In this document: positions 57,344 to 64,000 of the stretch, piece by piece
How positions within the stretch are numbered: position 1 is the first letter of the stretch
Layout of the letters: every line of letters begins with the position of its first letter
Assembly (NCBI RefSeq): GCF_005938085.1
Contig: NZ_SMZK01000001.1
Span: 2,480,001-2,544,000, forward strand
DNA from: Haloterrigena sp. H1
Lineage (GTDB): Archaea; Halobacteriota; Halobacteria; Halobacteriales; Natrialbaceae
DNA length: 64,000 nucleotides
Reading direction: 5' to 3'
Translations under genes and position numbers: made by a program
The notes under the pieces: generated by a model
The model's input: the letters and a program-made list of their open reading frames with translations, nothing else
Told to the model about the DNA's origin: nothing
Database searches by the model: none

Positions 57344-58363
57344 TTATCCCTGGTTGGATGCGGTGGAGACGTAGCGCACCTCGGGATCGAGGCGCGGCTG
57401 GTCTCCGGGTCGGATCGCCGGGCGGAAGCGTACGAGACGCTGCTGTGGCCCGGGGAGCGAGCCCTTGATCAACGCGTGCGGGCCGTCGACTTCGCCGTAG
57501 TTGACGAAGCCGCCGTCGACCGTCGCGTCTGCGCCGTCGCCGATGTCGACGAGGCGCTTGTTCAGTTCCGTCCGCTGGTGGTAACCGGTCTGGCCCTGCT
57601 GGGGGACCGTCGAGCGGACGCGGGATGGGTTCCAGGGGCCGAGGTTGCCGATGCGGCGACGCCAGCCCTGCCGGGCGTGTTTGCCCTTGCGTTTCTGGAC
57701 GCCCCATCGCTTGACGGGACCCTGGGTCCCTTTCCCTTTCGTGACGCCGCTTGCGTCGAGGTACTCGCCGGCGCGGAACACGTCGTTCATGACGTGCTCG
57801 CCGCCGTCCTCGAGCAGCTCGAGGGCGAAGTCGACGCGTTCGTCGACGGAACCGCCGCCGACGCGCGTTTCCATCACGTCCGGTTTCTTCTTCGGTACCG
57901 AGGGAACGTCCGACGGTACCGTGTGGGTGATGACGCGAACGTCGTCGACGCGGCCCTCCTCGTGGAGGCCACGGAGCTCGTCCGTGGCTGCGTCGGCGTC
58001 GTAATCGTCACCGGGAAGGTCCAGGACGCGATCGAGTTCGGGAACGAACTCGTCGGTCCAGACCTCGGTCAGTGGCTTCATACCGTACGGCGTGTCTTCG
58101 TACGCTCGCAGGGATACGGCGCGCATCGGCGGCGTCTCCACGATCGTCACAGGGACGGTCTGCTCCATCCCTTCGGTCGGCGAATTCGATTTATCGTCGA
58201 CCATGACGACGTGGGTCATGCCGGCCTTGTAGCCCGCGAACCCCTGAAGCGTCGGCTGTCCGTCGTCGTCCGGCCACGAATTGAACCGTGGGACCTCGCT
58301 GGTCGCACGCTTTCGTGGGCCGAACCCGAGTGAGCCTTTGCGTGGTCTATTTGCTTGTGGCAT
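57344..58363 (-). CDS. rplC: Ribosomal protein uL3
   Basis: The 339-aa archaeal-size L3 begins MPQANRPRKGSLGFGPRKRA and has the active-site-near loop (VKRWGVQKRKGKHARQGWRR). It is a first-assembly protein. It lies 4 bp downstream of the SPOUT gene, so both are in the operon. Confidence 0.96.
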   Translation of the reverse strand: MPQANRPRKGSLGFGPRKRATSEVPRFNSWPDDDGQPTLQGFAGYKAGMTHVVMVDDKSNSPTEGMEQTVPVTIVETPPMRAVSLRAYEDTPYGMKPLTEVWTDEFVPELDRVLDLPGDDYDADAATDELRGLHEEGRVDDVRVITHTVPSDVPSVPKKKPDVMETRVGGGSVDERVDFALELLEDGGEHVMNDVFRAGEYLDASGVTKGKGTQGPVKRWGVQKRKGKHARQGWRRRIGNLGPWNPSRVRSTVPQQGQTGYHQRTELNKRLVDIGDGADATVDGGFVNYGEVDGPHALIKGSLPGPQQRLVRFRPAIRPGDQPRLDPEVRYVSTASNQG

Positions 58364-58367
58364 GCAA

Positions 58368-59243
58368 TCACTCTCTGAGTGAGAGGGGAGCGAGAGTCGC
58401 GAACAGAGCCTCCTCCGTTCTCACGACCTCGCTTCCCTGATTCGGAACCGTGTTTAGCCAGAGGTCGAACCCCGGATCGGCAGTGGGTTCGACTCCGTCA
58501 TCCCCGTCCGTGGCTGTCTCCTGGACAGCCCCGACGGCGGATGCCTCGATTCCGAGGATATCCGGCAGCCCTCGTTCGGGCGCCCCGAAGGCGACAGTCA
58601 TTCCGTCGCCCTCGACGCGGCCGGCCAGCGTCTCGAGCCGCCCGACGGTGAGTTCTTCACCGAATCGGGAGGCTGCGATACAGACGCCGGCATCCTCACG
58701 GCCGAGTGCTGTCGAAAGGTCCGTCCGCTCGACTGAAAGCCCCGGAAGGGGCTCGTCGACGAGCTTCGCCCGGACCGGTCGTCGCGAAGAGATCCTGACG
58801 GTTACGCGCTCTCCCTCCTCGACCTCCATGTCAGGAGGCGTATTGAGGGAGATCGGGTGTTGCAGTCCGCAATTGACCCGGACGCGCCCTTCAGGTCCGA
58901 CCTCGGTCACGATCCCTTGTCTTGACGACCCCGAACCGTTCGATTCGGAGCCGGTCTGTGACACCGCGCGGAGCGGCGGCAAGACACCCGCGTACTCTAG
59001 TTCGTCCCGCATCCCCCAGACCTCGTTGCGGAGGTAGGGGGGCGTTGCGGCGTACCGTAAGACGGTTGTGACGAACCCGCCGTCGAATCGCCCCGTTTCG
59101 CCGTCCCGATCGGGATAGACGATGAGGCGATCGGCCCGGAAGATCGTCGCCGCGCGGGCGACGTATCCAACTTTGCGAGTTGCCTCGCGTTTGTCTTCGG
59201 CTTCCCGGGTGAGTGACGACGGGACGAGTACGCTGATGGTCAT
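58368..59243 (-). CDS. SPOUT-family RNA methyltransferase (DUF171-like)
   Basis: The 291-aa protein begins MTISVLVPSSLTREAEDKRE and has a SPOUT core (VGYVARAATIFRADRLIVYP) and C-terminal knot (GMTVAFGAPERGLPDILG) interrupted by an OB-like middle region. It resembles archaeal RNA3-type SPOUT methyltransferases, which probably modify rRNA. It is the first gene of the superoperon, before L3. Confidence 0.82.
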   Translation of the reverse strand: MTISVLVPSSLTREAEDKREATRKVGYVARAATIFRADRLIVYPDRDGETGRFDGGFVTTVLRYAATPPYLRNEVWGMRDELEYAGVLPPLRAVSQTGSESNGSGSSRQGIVTEVGPEGRVRVNCGLQHPISLNTPPDMEVEEGERVTVRISSRRPVRAKLVDEPLPGLSVERTDLSTALGREDAGVCIAASRFGEELTVGRLETLAGRVEGDGMTVAFGAPERGLPDILGIEASAVGAVQETATDGDDGVEPTADPGFDLWLNTVPNQGSEVVRTEEALFATLAPLSLRE

Positions 59244-59299
59244 GCCGAGACGCTTCGGCGCCGCGTCACTAGACTGTAGCGATGTATTGCGGAGAGGGT

Positions 59300-59307
59300 C
59301 TTAAAAG
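59300..59307 (-). promoter_or_regulatory. Likely promoter of the ribosomal superoperon
   Basis: A minus-strand TATA-like CTTTTAAG lies about 60 nt upstream of the ATG at 59243, giving a leader of about 30 nt. It is the only clear AT-rich site before the first gene. Confidence 0.5.
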
Positions 59308-59507
59308 AATAGCGGATTCGATCCCGGCTGTCAACCGCTCACACCCCCGAATTCGTGCCGAACGGGCACACACTCACGTTCGGCAACTGGTCGCAGACAC
59401 CAACCGTAAATGCAGATGATATTGCTGGTATTAGAGAAGGTGTCGCTACTGGTGGGTCGCAAAATCGGCATGCTTGGGCATGCCGAAGGCGGGCCGATTC
59501 GCAACCC

Positions 59508-59516
59508 TTATACATC
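59508..59516 (+). promoter_or_regulatory. TATA box of tRNA-Gly
   Basis: CTTATACAT lies about 34 nt upstream of the tRNA gene at 59546, a normal distance for archaeal tRNA genes. The rest of the 59244-59545 gap has no gene. Confidence 0.5.
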
Positions 59517-59545
59517 CATACGGCAGTATGTACGAATGCAACAGG

Positions 59546-59616
59546 GCGCTGGTAGTGTAGTGGTATCACGTGACCTTGCCATGGTCACAACCTGGGTTCA
59601 AATCCCAGCCAGCGCA
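59546..59616 (+). tRNA. tRNA-Gly (GCC), copy 1
   Basis: A complete 71-nt cloverleaf: acceptor GCGCTGG / CCAGCGC, D-arm AGTG-TAGTGGTA-TCAC, anticodon stem TGACC / GGTCA with loop TTGCCAT (anticodon GCC), T-arm CTGGG-TTCAAAT-CCCAG, discriminator A. The CCA is not encoded. Confidence 0.96.
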
Positions 59617-60070
59617 CTTTTCGCTGAAACAACGACGACAAGCGCAGCGAACCGCCCGTTCAGCAAAACTCGTTCTGAGTTGAGATAGACTGAGGTTCTG
59701 CGAGCGCAGCGGGCAGGTTCTCAGGCGTGGTTTAAATCCCAGCCAGCGCATACGGGTGTTTCGAGCGTTCTCCCTCCGATTTCAACTTGTATAATATCTG
59801 TCATTAGAGATACGTAACACTACACCTTCCACCTTCGTAGCACTTATGTAAATTTCTCGAGTGTTTTGAGGAGTGCTGATTCACACCCCTCAATGTGTCT
59901 GAACTCAGCAGTTGTCCTAACGAGATTACAATGTAGTCGGTCATTTCCGGTAACAGCCTCGCAGGAGAACGATCACGGTCATGTGCGCCGGTCAGCAGCT
60001 TGCTTCGTGTCGTCTCTTGCATTCGTAGTCAACATTAGCGAGTAAAAGGCCGGAATCCGAGTTGATGAAG
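59617..60070. other. Intergenic region inside the tRNA-Gly array
   Basis: This region contains a 22-nt copy of the tRNA 3' end (59729-59750) and then AT-richer sequence. A 72-codon minus-strand frame (59804-60022) has no recognisable features and I do not annotate it as a gene. Confidence 0.4.
59729..59750 (+). repeat. tRNA-Gly 3'-end fragment, one mismatch
   Basis: GGTTTAAATCCCAGCCAGCGCA differs from the tRNA-Gly 3' end in one base (T for C). It contains the T-arm 3' half and the acceptor 3' strand and no 5' part. Confidence 0.8.
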
Positions 60071-60301
60071 TCAATCAGAAGAAAAGGCACTGATGAGATA
60101 ACCGGTTACTCCGAGTAGTACGGATGCTACTATACCTAAGGCCTTCACCCACCCTTGCTGAAAACTCGACACACCCCTGCTTAGTTCGGGGCTGACTGTC
60201 GTCAGTTGAGCAGTATTTGATACTACGTATACACCCATCATGAGTACAACTGCGATGATTAGCATAGTAATGATTTCACTGCCTATGTCGTTTCTCCCCA
60301 T
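60071..60301 (-). CDS. Small membrane protein (76 aa)
   Basis: From the ATG at 60301 the product is MGRNDIGSEIITMLIIAVVL and continues with a second helix (VKALGIVASVLLGVTGYLIS). A TATA-like TTGATATACC lies upstream on the minus strand. Composition is AT-rich. It lies between tRNA-Gly copies, so it may be a leftover of an integrated element. No family is recognised. Confidence 0.5.
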   Translation of the reverse strand: MGRNDIGSEIITMLIIAVVLMMGVYVVSNTAQLTTVSPELSRGVSSFQQGWVKALGIVASVLLGVTGYLISAFSSD

Positions 60302-60548
60302 TATCTCGAGGTATATCAAAGAACAATAAAGATCATGGGTGAGATGTGATTTCATTGTCGTTGATACCCTTATTCTTACCTCGCCCGATGCGGCGAATGC
60401 TTAATTCCAATTAGATATGTTTTCTTAAACAAAAGAAAATTATGATGAAATGGTGGTTTTAATATATTCGTAGGTTATTGTGCGGTGATGAGTCAAGAAT
60501 CGAGGGTTTGGCTGCAAAGGGGGAGTCGCTTTCTGTCACTCCCGCCAG
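60302..60548. other. AT-rich intergenic stretch
   Basis: I see no gene here. The sequence around 60410-60470 is strongly AT-rich (A and T runs), and part of it is upstream of the small membrane gene. Confidence 0.4.
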
Positions 60549-60605
60549 AGTGGTCTCACGTGACCTTGCCATGGTCACAATCTGGGTTCAAATCCCAGCC
60601 AGCGC
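60549..60605 (+). pseudogene. Truncated tRNA-Gly copy
   Basis: From AGTGGTCTCACGTGACC onward the sequence follows tRNA-Gly through the 3' end at 60605, with two to three mismatches, but the acceptor 5' strand and the D-arm 5' strand are missing. It cannot fold into a tRNA. Confidence 0.8.
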
Positions 60606-60833
60606 GTCTCGCTGAACTCGGTCCTGCAAGCGACCGCGATCGATTTGGGCGACAGCTCATTCGTACACTGGCGCTCTGGAAGTGTTCCCGAGCCACCGCC
60701 ACTCAACTCTCACAGGACCACGAGATTAATTTGTTGGTGAAATTCCACTTTCGATGTTCGTCAGTTATAAATAGGAATGGCACATTTGTCTACTTGCACT
60801 CGAGACGAACTGGCTAACCGATGCCAGTCGAGG

Positions 60834-60904
60834 GCGCTGGTAGTGTAGTGGTATCACGTGACCTTGCCATGGTCACAACCTGGGTTCAAATCCCAGCCAG
60901 CGCA
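60834..60904 (+). tRNA. tRNA-Gly (GCC), copy 2
   Basis: Identical over all 71 nt to copy 1 (59546-59616), with intact acceptor, D-, anticodon and T-arms. A possible TATA box TATAAATA is at 60766-60773. Two identical genes 1.3 kb apart suggest duplication. Confidence 0.96.
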
Positions 60905-61028
60905 TTTCTCCGAACACTAACACTAATTCACGAGCGTTGCGTAGCAACGCGAGTATCCGTGTTCGGAGGAATCGTTCTGGGTTTGAATAAGGCCAGACGC
61001 GCGCAGTGAAACGAGCACGTCTGGACGT

Positions 61029-61050
61029 GGTTCAAATCCCAGCCAGCGCA
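61029..61050 (+). repeat. tRNA-Gly 3'-end fragment, exact
   Basis: GGTTCAAATCCCAGCCAGCGCA is exact. The spacing from copy 2 (124 bp) is close to that between copy 1 and its fragment (112 bp), and the spacers resemble each other (TCGTTCTG...), so a unit was duplicated. Confidence 0.85.
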
Positions 61051-61145
61051 TTTCTCTGAATTCAATTCGACGAGCGAATCGTCCATGTAGCGAAATTCGT
61101 TCTGGATGTGAATGTGACTGAGGTCCTCTGAGCATCGCGTTCTGG

Positions 61146-61556
61146 TTACTCGTATTCCGCAGCGAGATCCTCGAGCGCCAGCTCGAGGTTCCACGTGTTT
61201 GCCTTCCAGAAGGCGTCGAAGACGACGCCGAGGACGGGGACGGAGCCGACGATGGCGTCGACGCCGACGTTTGCAAGCATGCGAAGCAGCGTCGAGCTGG
61301 AGACGCCCATGCGCGCGGCTTCGACGACGACGTATAGCGAGACGGCCGCGGCTGCGGTGTCGCCAGCCCCTGGGAGGATCCCGAGGATCGGATCGAGCCC
61401 GACTCGAGCGTCCGTTCCCGGGACTCGAATCCCCTCGTCGAGTGCGTGCGCGACGAACCGCATTCGCTCGATCGCCCCATCGTCGACCGTGGCGGGGAGG
61501 TCGTCCTCGAGTGCCTCGAGGTCTTCGCTGAGTGCGGTTGTTGTGTCGGATGCCAT
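61146..61556 (-). CDS. DUF4112 membrane protein
   Basis: The 136-aa protein contains the DUF4112 core: LDEGIRVPGTDARVGLDPIL and GILPGAGDTAAAAVSLYVVV, then a second helix with GSVPVLGVVFDAFWKANTWN. These proteins have two to three helices and no known function. Confidence 0.9.
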   Translation of the reverse strand: MASDTTTALSEDLEALEDDLPATVDDGAIERMRFVAHALDEGIRVPGTDARVGLDPILGILPGAGDTAAAAVSLYVVVEAARMGVSSSTLLRMLANVGVDAIVGSVPVLGVVFDAFWKANTWNLELALEDLAAEYE

Positions 61557-61809
61557 ACCGTCGGTTAGCCCTCCCCGTCGATAAAGTCGGGGGTGGCCGT
61601 GGCAAGCGAGCGAGAGCCGTCATATTCGGACAGTCGTCCGGCGACTCCACGTCGGCTTTCGGGTAGGTCCGAAACGGAGACCACCACAGTTCAAAGAACG
61701 AATTCGTATCTGAGTGTATTTCACATTTGAGTGCCGTTACTGGCTGCGAGTGACTTTTATACTATGAGAGGGTACTGAACGGTGAACGATTGAACGATCA
61801 GATCTAGCA

Positions 61810-62163
61810 ATGCAGACGGACTTCTCACCTGCAGACGGCACGACGGACCTCCAGTACGACCAGCCTAACGACCGCTACGTCTTCCACCACGACACGGACG
61901 GGACGGCGACGATCACCACGACGATCGTCCACGCGCTGGCGTCGATCGCGGACACCGACGTCTCGCAGGGAGAGTTCTCCCTGTACGATAGCGTCGACCC
62001 GGACGCGCTCGAGCGCATCTTCGCCACGAAATCGGACGGCACCGAGCGGACGGGCGGCCACGTCGCGTTCACCGCGCTCGAACACGAGGTGTACGTCTAC
62101 GCGAACGGAGACGTGATCATCTACCCACCGGCGGAGACGCCGCGAACGCCGACAAGAGCCTGA
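61810..62163 (+). CDS. HalOD1 output-domain protein
   Basis: The 117-aa protein has the haloarchaeal output domain: ITTTIVHALASIADTDVSQG, LYDSVDPDALERIF and GGHVAFTALEHEVYVYANGD. HalOD1 domains usually end signalling proteins; this is a stand-alone copy with an unknown partner. Confidence 0.9.
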   Translation: MQTDFSPADGTTDLQYDQPNDRYVFHHDTDGTATITTTIVHALASIADTDVSQGEFSLYDSVDPDALERIFATKSDGTERTGGHVAFTALEHEVYVYANGDVIIYPPAETPRTPTRA

Positions 62164-62312
62164 CCGCGGGTCGGGTATCCATACGCAACCGCGCTGATCG
62201 TTTTTCGAAACCGTCCCGTCTCGTGAGCGCCGCGGCCAACCCGCCACCCCTCTCTCAGAGAAACCCGCCGGATTGCACGGATTTAGGGAGCCATCGATCG
62301 TTGCTCGGTCGT

Positions 62313-62627
62313 ATGACGGTAGTCGCGCTCCTGAGCGTTGCACCGGTAATCGAAGACAGTATGGCTGGCGAGGTCGCGAAGGCGGTCGACGCACTCGAGG
62401 ACTACGATGTCTGCTACGAGACGAACCCGATGGGGACGGTGATCGAAGCCGAGACGACAGATGAACTCTTCGCGGCCGCACAGGCGGCCCACGACGCGGT
62501 CGACGCCGACCGCGTGAGTACGGTCCTGAAGATCGACGACAAGCGGACGCGGGATATCGACGCATCCGAGAAAGTCGATGTCGTCGAAGAGCGACTCGGC
62601 CGGCCAGCCCGAAATCGCGAGGCGTGA
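62313..62627 (+). CDS. MTH1187/YkoF-type thiamine-binding protein
   Basis: The 104-aa ferredoxin-fold protein begins MTVVALLSVAPVIEDSMAGE and has DVCYETNPMGTVIEAETTDE, as in the MTH1187 family. Related proteins bind thiamine-type ligands; binding here is inferred. The frame extends upstream to 62223 but the family start is at 62313. Confidence 0.9.
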   Translation: MTVVALLSVAPVIEDSMAGEVAKAVDALEDYDVCYETNPMGTVIEAETTDELFAAAQAAHDAVDADRVSTVLKIDDKRTRDIDASEKVDVVEERLGRPARNREA

Positions 62628-62707
62628 GCCGTCGGCCGAGCAACCCGCGTCAGGATGCTTGGAGTAGCAGGCTCAACACACGATCCAGCGGAGCGACTAC
62701 GACGGAT

Positions 62708-62917
62708 ATGGACCAAACGACACTCACCGTCAGGGAGCTGATCGATGCCGACGGCGAACGAACGGTGACGACCGCCCTCGAGTCCCTCGAAGGAGTCGCA
62801 GCCGTCCGCGCGGATCACGAGCGCAACGTGGTGCGAGTCGAACACGACGCGTCGACCGTCGATACAGCGTCGGTAGCGAAGATGATAGAGGATGCGGGAT
62901 ACAGCGTCGACGAGTAG
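62708..62917 (+). CDS. HMA-like domain protein without the CxxC
   Basis: The 69-aa protein has a ferredoxin-like fold pattern of heavy-metal-associated domains: VTTALESLEGVAAVRADHER and SVAKMIEDAGYSVDE. Where HMA proteins have CxxC, this one reads VRELIDADGERTV with no Cys at all. It may bind another ligand or act in protein contacts. The start at 62708 (MDQTTLTV) gives a normal domain length. Confidence 0.78.
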   Translation: MDQTTLTVRELIDADGERTVTTALESLEGVAAVRADHERNVVRVEHDASTVDTASVAKMIEDAGYSVDE

Positions 62918-62974
62918 CGAGCCGAGACACAGCGCAGCACCGTCGGCAGTCGGGCGGAGACGAACTGACAAACG

Positions 62975-62981
62975 GTTTTAC
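62975..62981 (+). promoter_or_regulatory. TATA box of mch
   Basis: GTTTTAC is centred about 26 nt upstream of the ATG at 63004, a leaderless spacing. Confidence 0.55.
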
Positions 62982-63003
62982 CACGGAGGCTGAAACCCGT
63001 CGC

Positions 63004-63936
63004 ATGGAAAGTCTCAATCGGATGGCGATCGAGCTGGTCGACGAGGCCCTCGACTACGCCGAGGAGCTGAACATCGGCGGCTACGACCTTGCGAACGACG
63101 CGACGGTACTCGACTTCGGACTCGAGTTCGACGGCGGGATCGAGGCCGGGCTGCTGTTGACCGAGATCCAGACGGCCGGGATGGCGACGCCGAGCTACGA
63201 ACTGGGCGAACTCGGCGACGCCTCGATCCCCTACGTGGAACTGTCGACCGACCAGCCCGCGCTCTCGCTGTTGTGCTCCCAGAAGGCCGGCTGGGAGCTG
63301 ACCACGGAGGACTTCGAAGGGCTTGGCAGTGGTCCCGCGCGGGCGCTCGTGGCCGAAGAAGAGGAGTTTCGCCGCGTCGGCTACACCGATGCGTTCGATC
63401 TGACTGCGCTGGCGGTCGAGACCGAACTCGAGCCGACCGAAGCTGCGGCCGAGCAGGTCGCTGACCTCGCCGAAGTCGAGACGAGTAGCGTCTTCTTGCT
63501 CGCGTACCGAACCGCCAGCCTCGTCGGCAGCATCACGAACGCCGCCCGGACAGCCGAACTCGCCACCTTCCGGCTCGCCGAACTGGGCTACGATCCCCTC
63601 GACATCGTCTCGGCGACCGGTCGCGCCCCAGTCGCGCCCGTGGCAGGCGATGAACGGACGGCCATCGCGCGGACGAACGACGCGATCGCCTACGGCGGGC
63701 GGGCCCACCTCACCGTCCGGGAGGACGCCGATTTCTTCGACTCGGTGCCGTCGACCGCCGCCGAAGATCACGGCCGCCCGTTCGGCGACGTCTTCGACGA
63801 CCTCGACTGGGAGTTCGAGGAAGTCCCGTCGGATCTCTTCGCGCCCGCAACGGTGACGATCGACGTGCTCGGCGGGCCGACGTACGTCTACGGCGAGACG
63901 GACGAAGACCTGCTCGTCGACTCTTTCGATCTCTGA
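63004..63936 (+). CDS. mch: Methenyltetrahydromethanopterin cyclohydrolase
   Basis: The 310-aa protein begins MESLNRMAIELVDEALDYAE and carries family parts such as FDGGIEAGLLLTEIQTAGMA, LLCSQKAGWELTTEDF and VIATGRAPV-like VSATGRAPVAPVAGDE. It interconverts methenyl and formyl C1 units on the pterin cofactor; in haloarchaea, which are not methanogens, it serves one-carbon metabolism with tetrahydrofolate- or pterin-type carriers. The remaining 64 bp of the window hold no gene. Confidence 0.92.
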   Translation: MESLNRMAIELVDEALDYAEELNIGGYDLANDATVLDFGLEFDGGIEAGLLLTEIQTAGMATPSYELGELGDASIPYVELSTDQPALSLLCSQKAGWELTTEDFEGLGSGPARALVAEEEEFRRVGYTDAFDLTALAVETELEPTEAAAEQVADLAEVETSSVFLLAYRTASLVGSITNAARTAELATFRLAELGYDPLDIVSATGRAPVAPVAGDERTAIARTNDAIAYGGRAHLTVREDADFFDSVPSTAAEDHGRPFGDVFDDLDWEFEEVPSDLFAPATVTIDVLGGPTYVYGETDEDLLVDSFDL

Positions 63937-64000
63937 GCGGCTCGAGGTCGCGTATAGAATATTTGTGACTTCGCGCCCGCGTGGGCGCGGAATCCGGAGA

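Noticed and set aside
59804..60022. Possible 72-aa gene in the tRNA-Gly array
   Set aside because: No family features and no promoter could be found; kept only as a note in the intergenic entry.

Overview
The window is chromosomal DNA of a haloarchaeon, probably of the Natrialbales type. The evidence is high GC (roughly 60-65 percent by eye), strongly acidic predicted proteins, TATA boxes about 25-30 nt upstream of leaderless start codons, bat-type HTH and HalOD1 proteins, archaeal lipid and F420/pterin-type genes, and an archaeal S10-spc ribosomal superoperon. The genus is inference.

Layout. 1-7.7 kb: a secreted hypothetical protein, a TnpB-only insertion element, aspS with duplicated fragments of its own 3' end behind it, a cytochrome P450 divergent from a bat-type regulator, a Sir2 deacylase and a TRIC/UPF0126 channel. 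8-14.8 kb: GGGP synthase (membrane lipid), a 57-aa Cys-rich protein, a threonine-synthase-like protein without its PLP lysine, the lsm-rpl37e pair, a DUF2342 zincin and small membrane proteins. 15-27.8 kb: a Dna2-like nuclease-helicase, a PAP2 phosphatase, YbjQ, an AIR-synthase (HypE-like) protein, an F420-type luciferase-like oxidoreductase, AIM24, an Lrp-like regulator, an Lhr helicase, and a secreted calcium-repeat metzincin. 28-29.3 kb: an AT-rich patch of decayed genes next to tRNA-Pro.

29.7-37.5 kb: the cbf5-cmk-DUF106 genes and adk are separated by an AT-rich, pilin-like surface protein gene that was hit twice by insertion sequences. An IS6-type element (8-bp target duplication) separates it from its promoter, and an ISH3-type element (5-bp target duplication) interrupts its reading frame. 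Both insertions can be reversed on paper to restore a working gene. 38-44.1 kb: cytochrome oxidase genes (subunit II with an extra C-terminal domain, a fused subunit I/III, and subunit IV) plus two haloarchaeal membrane proteins.

44.8-59.2 kb: the ribosomal superoperon on the minus strand, reading SPOUT methyltransferase, L3, L4, L23, L2, S19, L22, S3, L29, Rnp1, S17, L14, L24, S4e, L5, S14, S8, L6, L32e, L19e, L18, S5, L30, L15, SecY. Most genes overlap by 1-10 nt, so translation is probably coupled. 59.5-61.1 kb: two complete tRNA-Gly(GCC) genes, one truncated copy and two 22-nt copies of the tRNA 3' end, which look like the scar of repeated integration or duplication. 61.1-64 kb: DUF4112, a HalOD1-domain protein, an MTH1187-type thiamine-binding protein, an HMA-like protein without cysteines, and Mch.

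I do not see a CRISPR array, a phage, or a complete unknown multi-gene system. The most interesting signals are the doubly disrupted pilin-like gene, the tRNA-Gly 3'-end array, two families of palindromic intergenic repeats, the lysine-less threonine-synthase paralogue and a probable leader peptide ahead of the bat-type regulator. All names are from reading the translated sequence; no database search was run.
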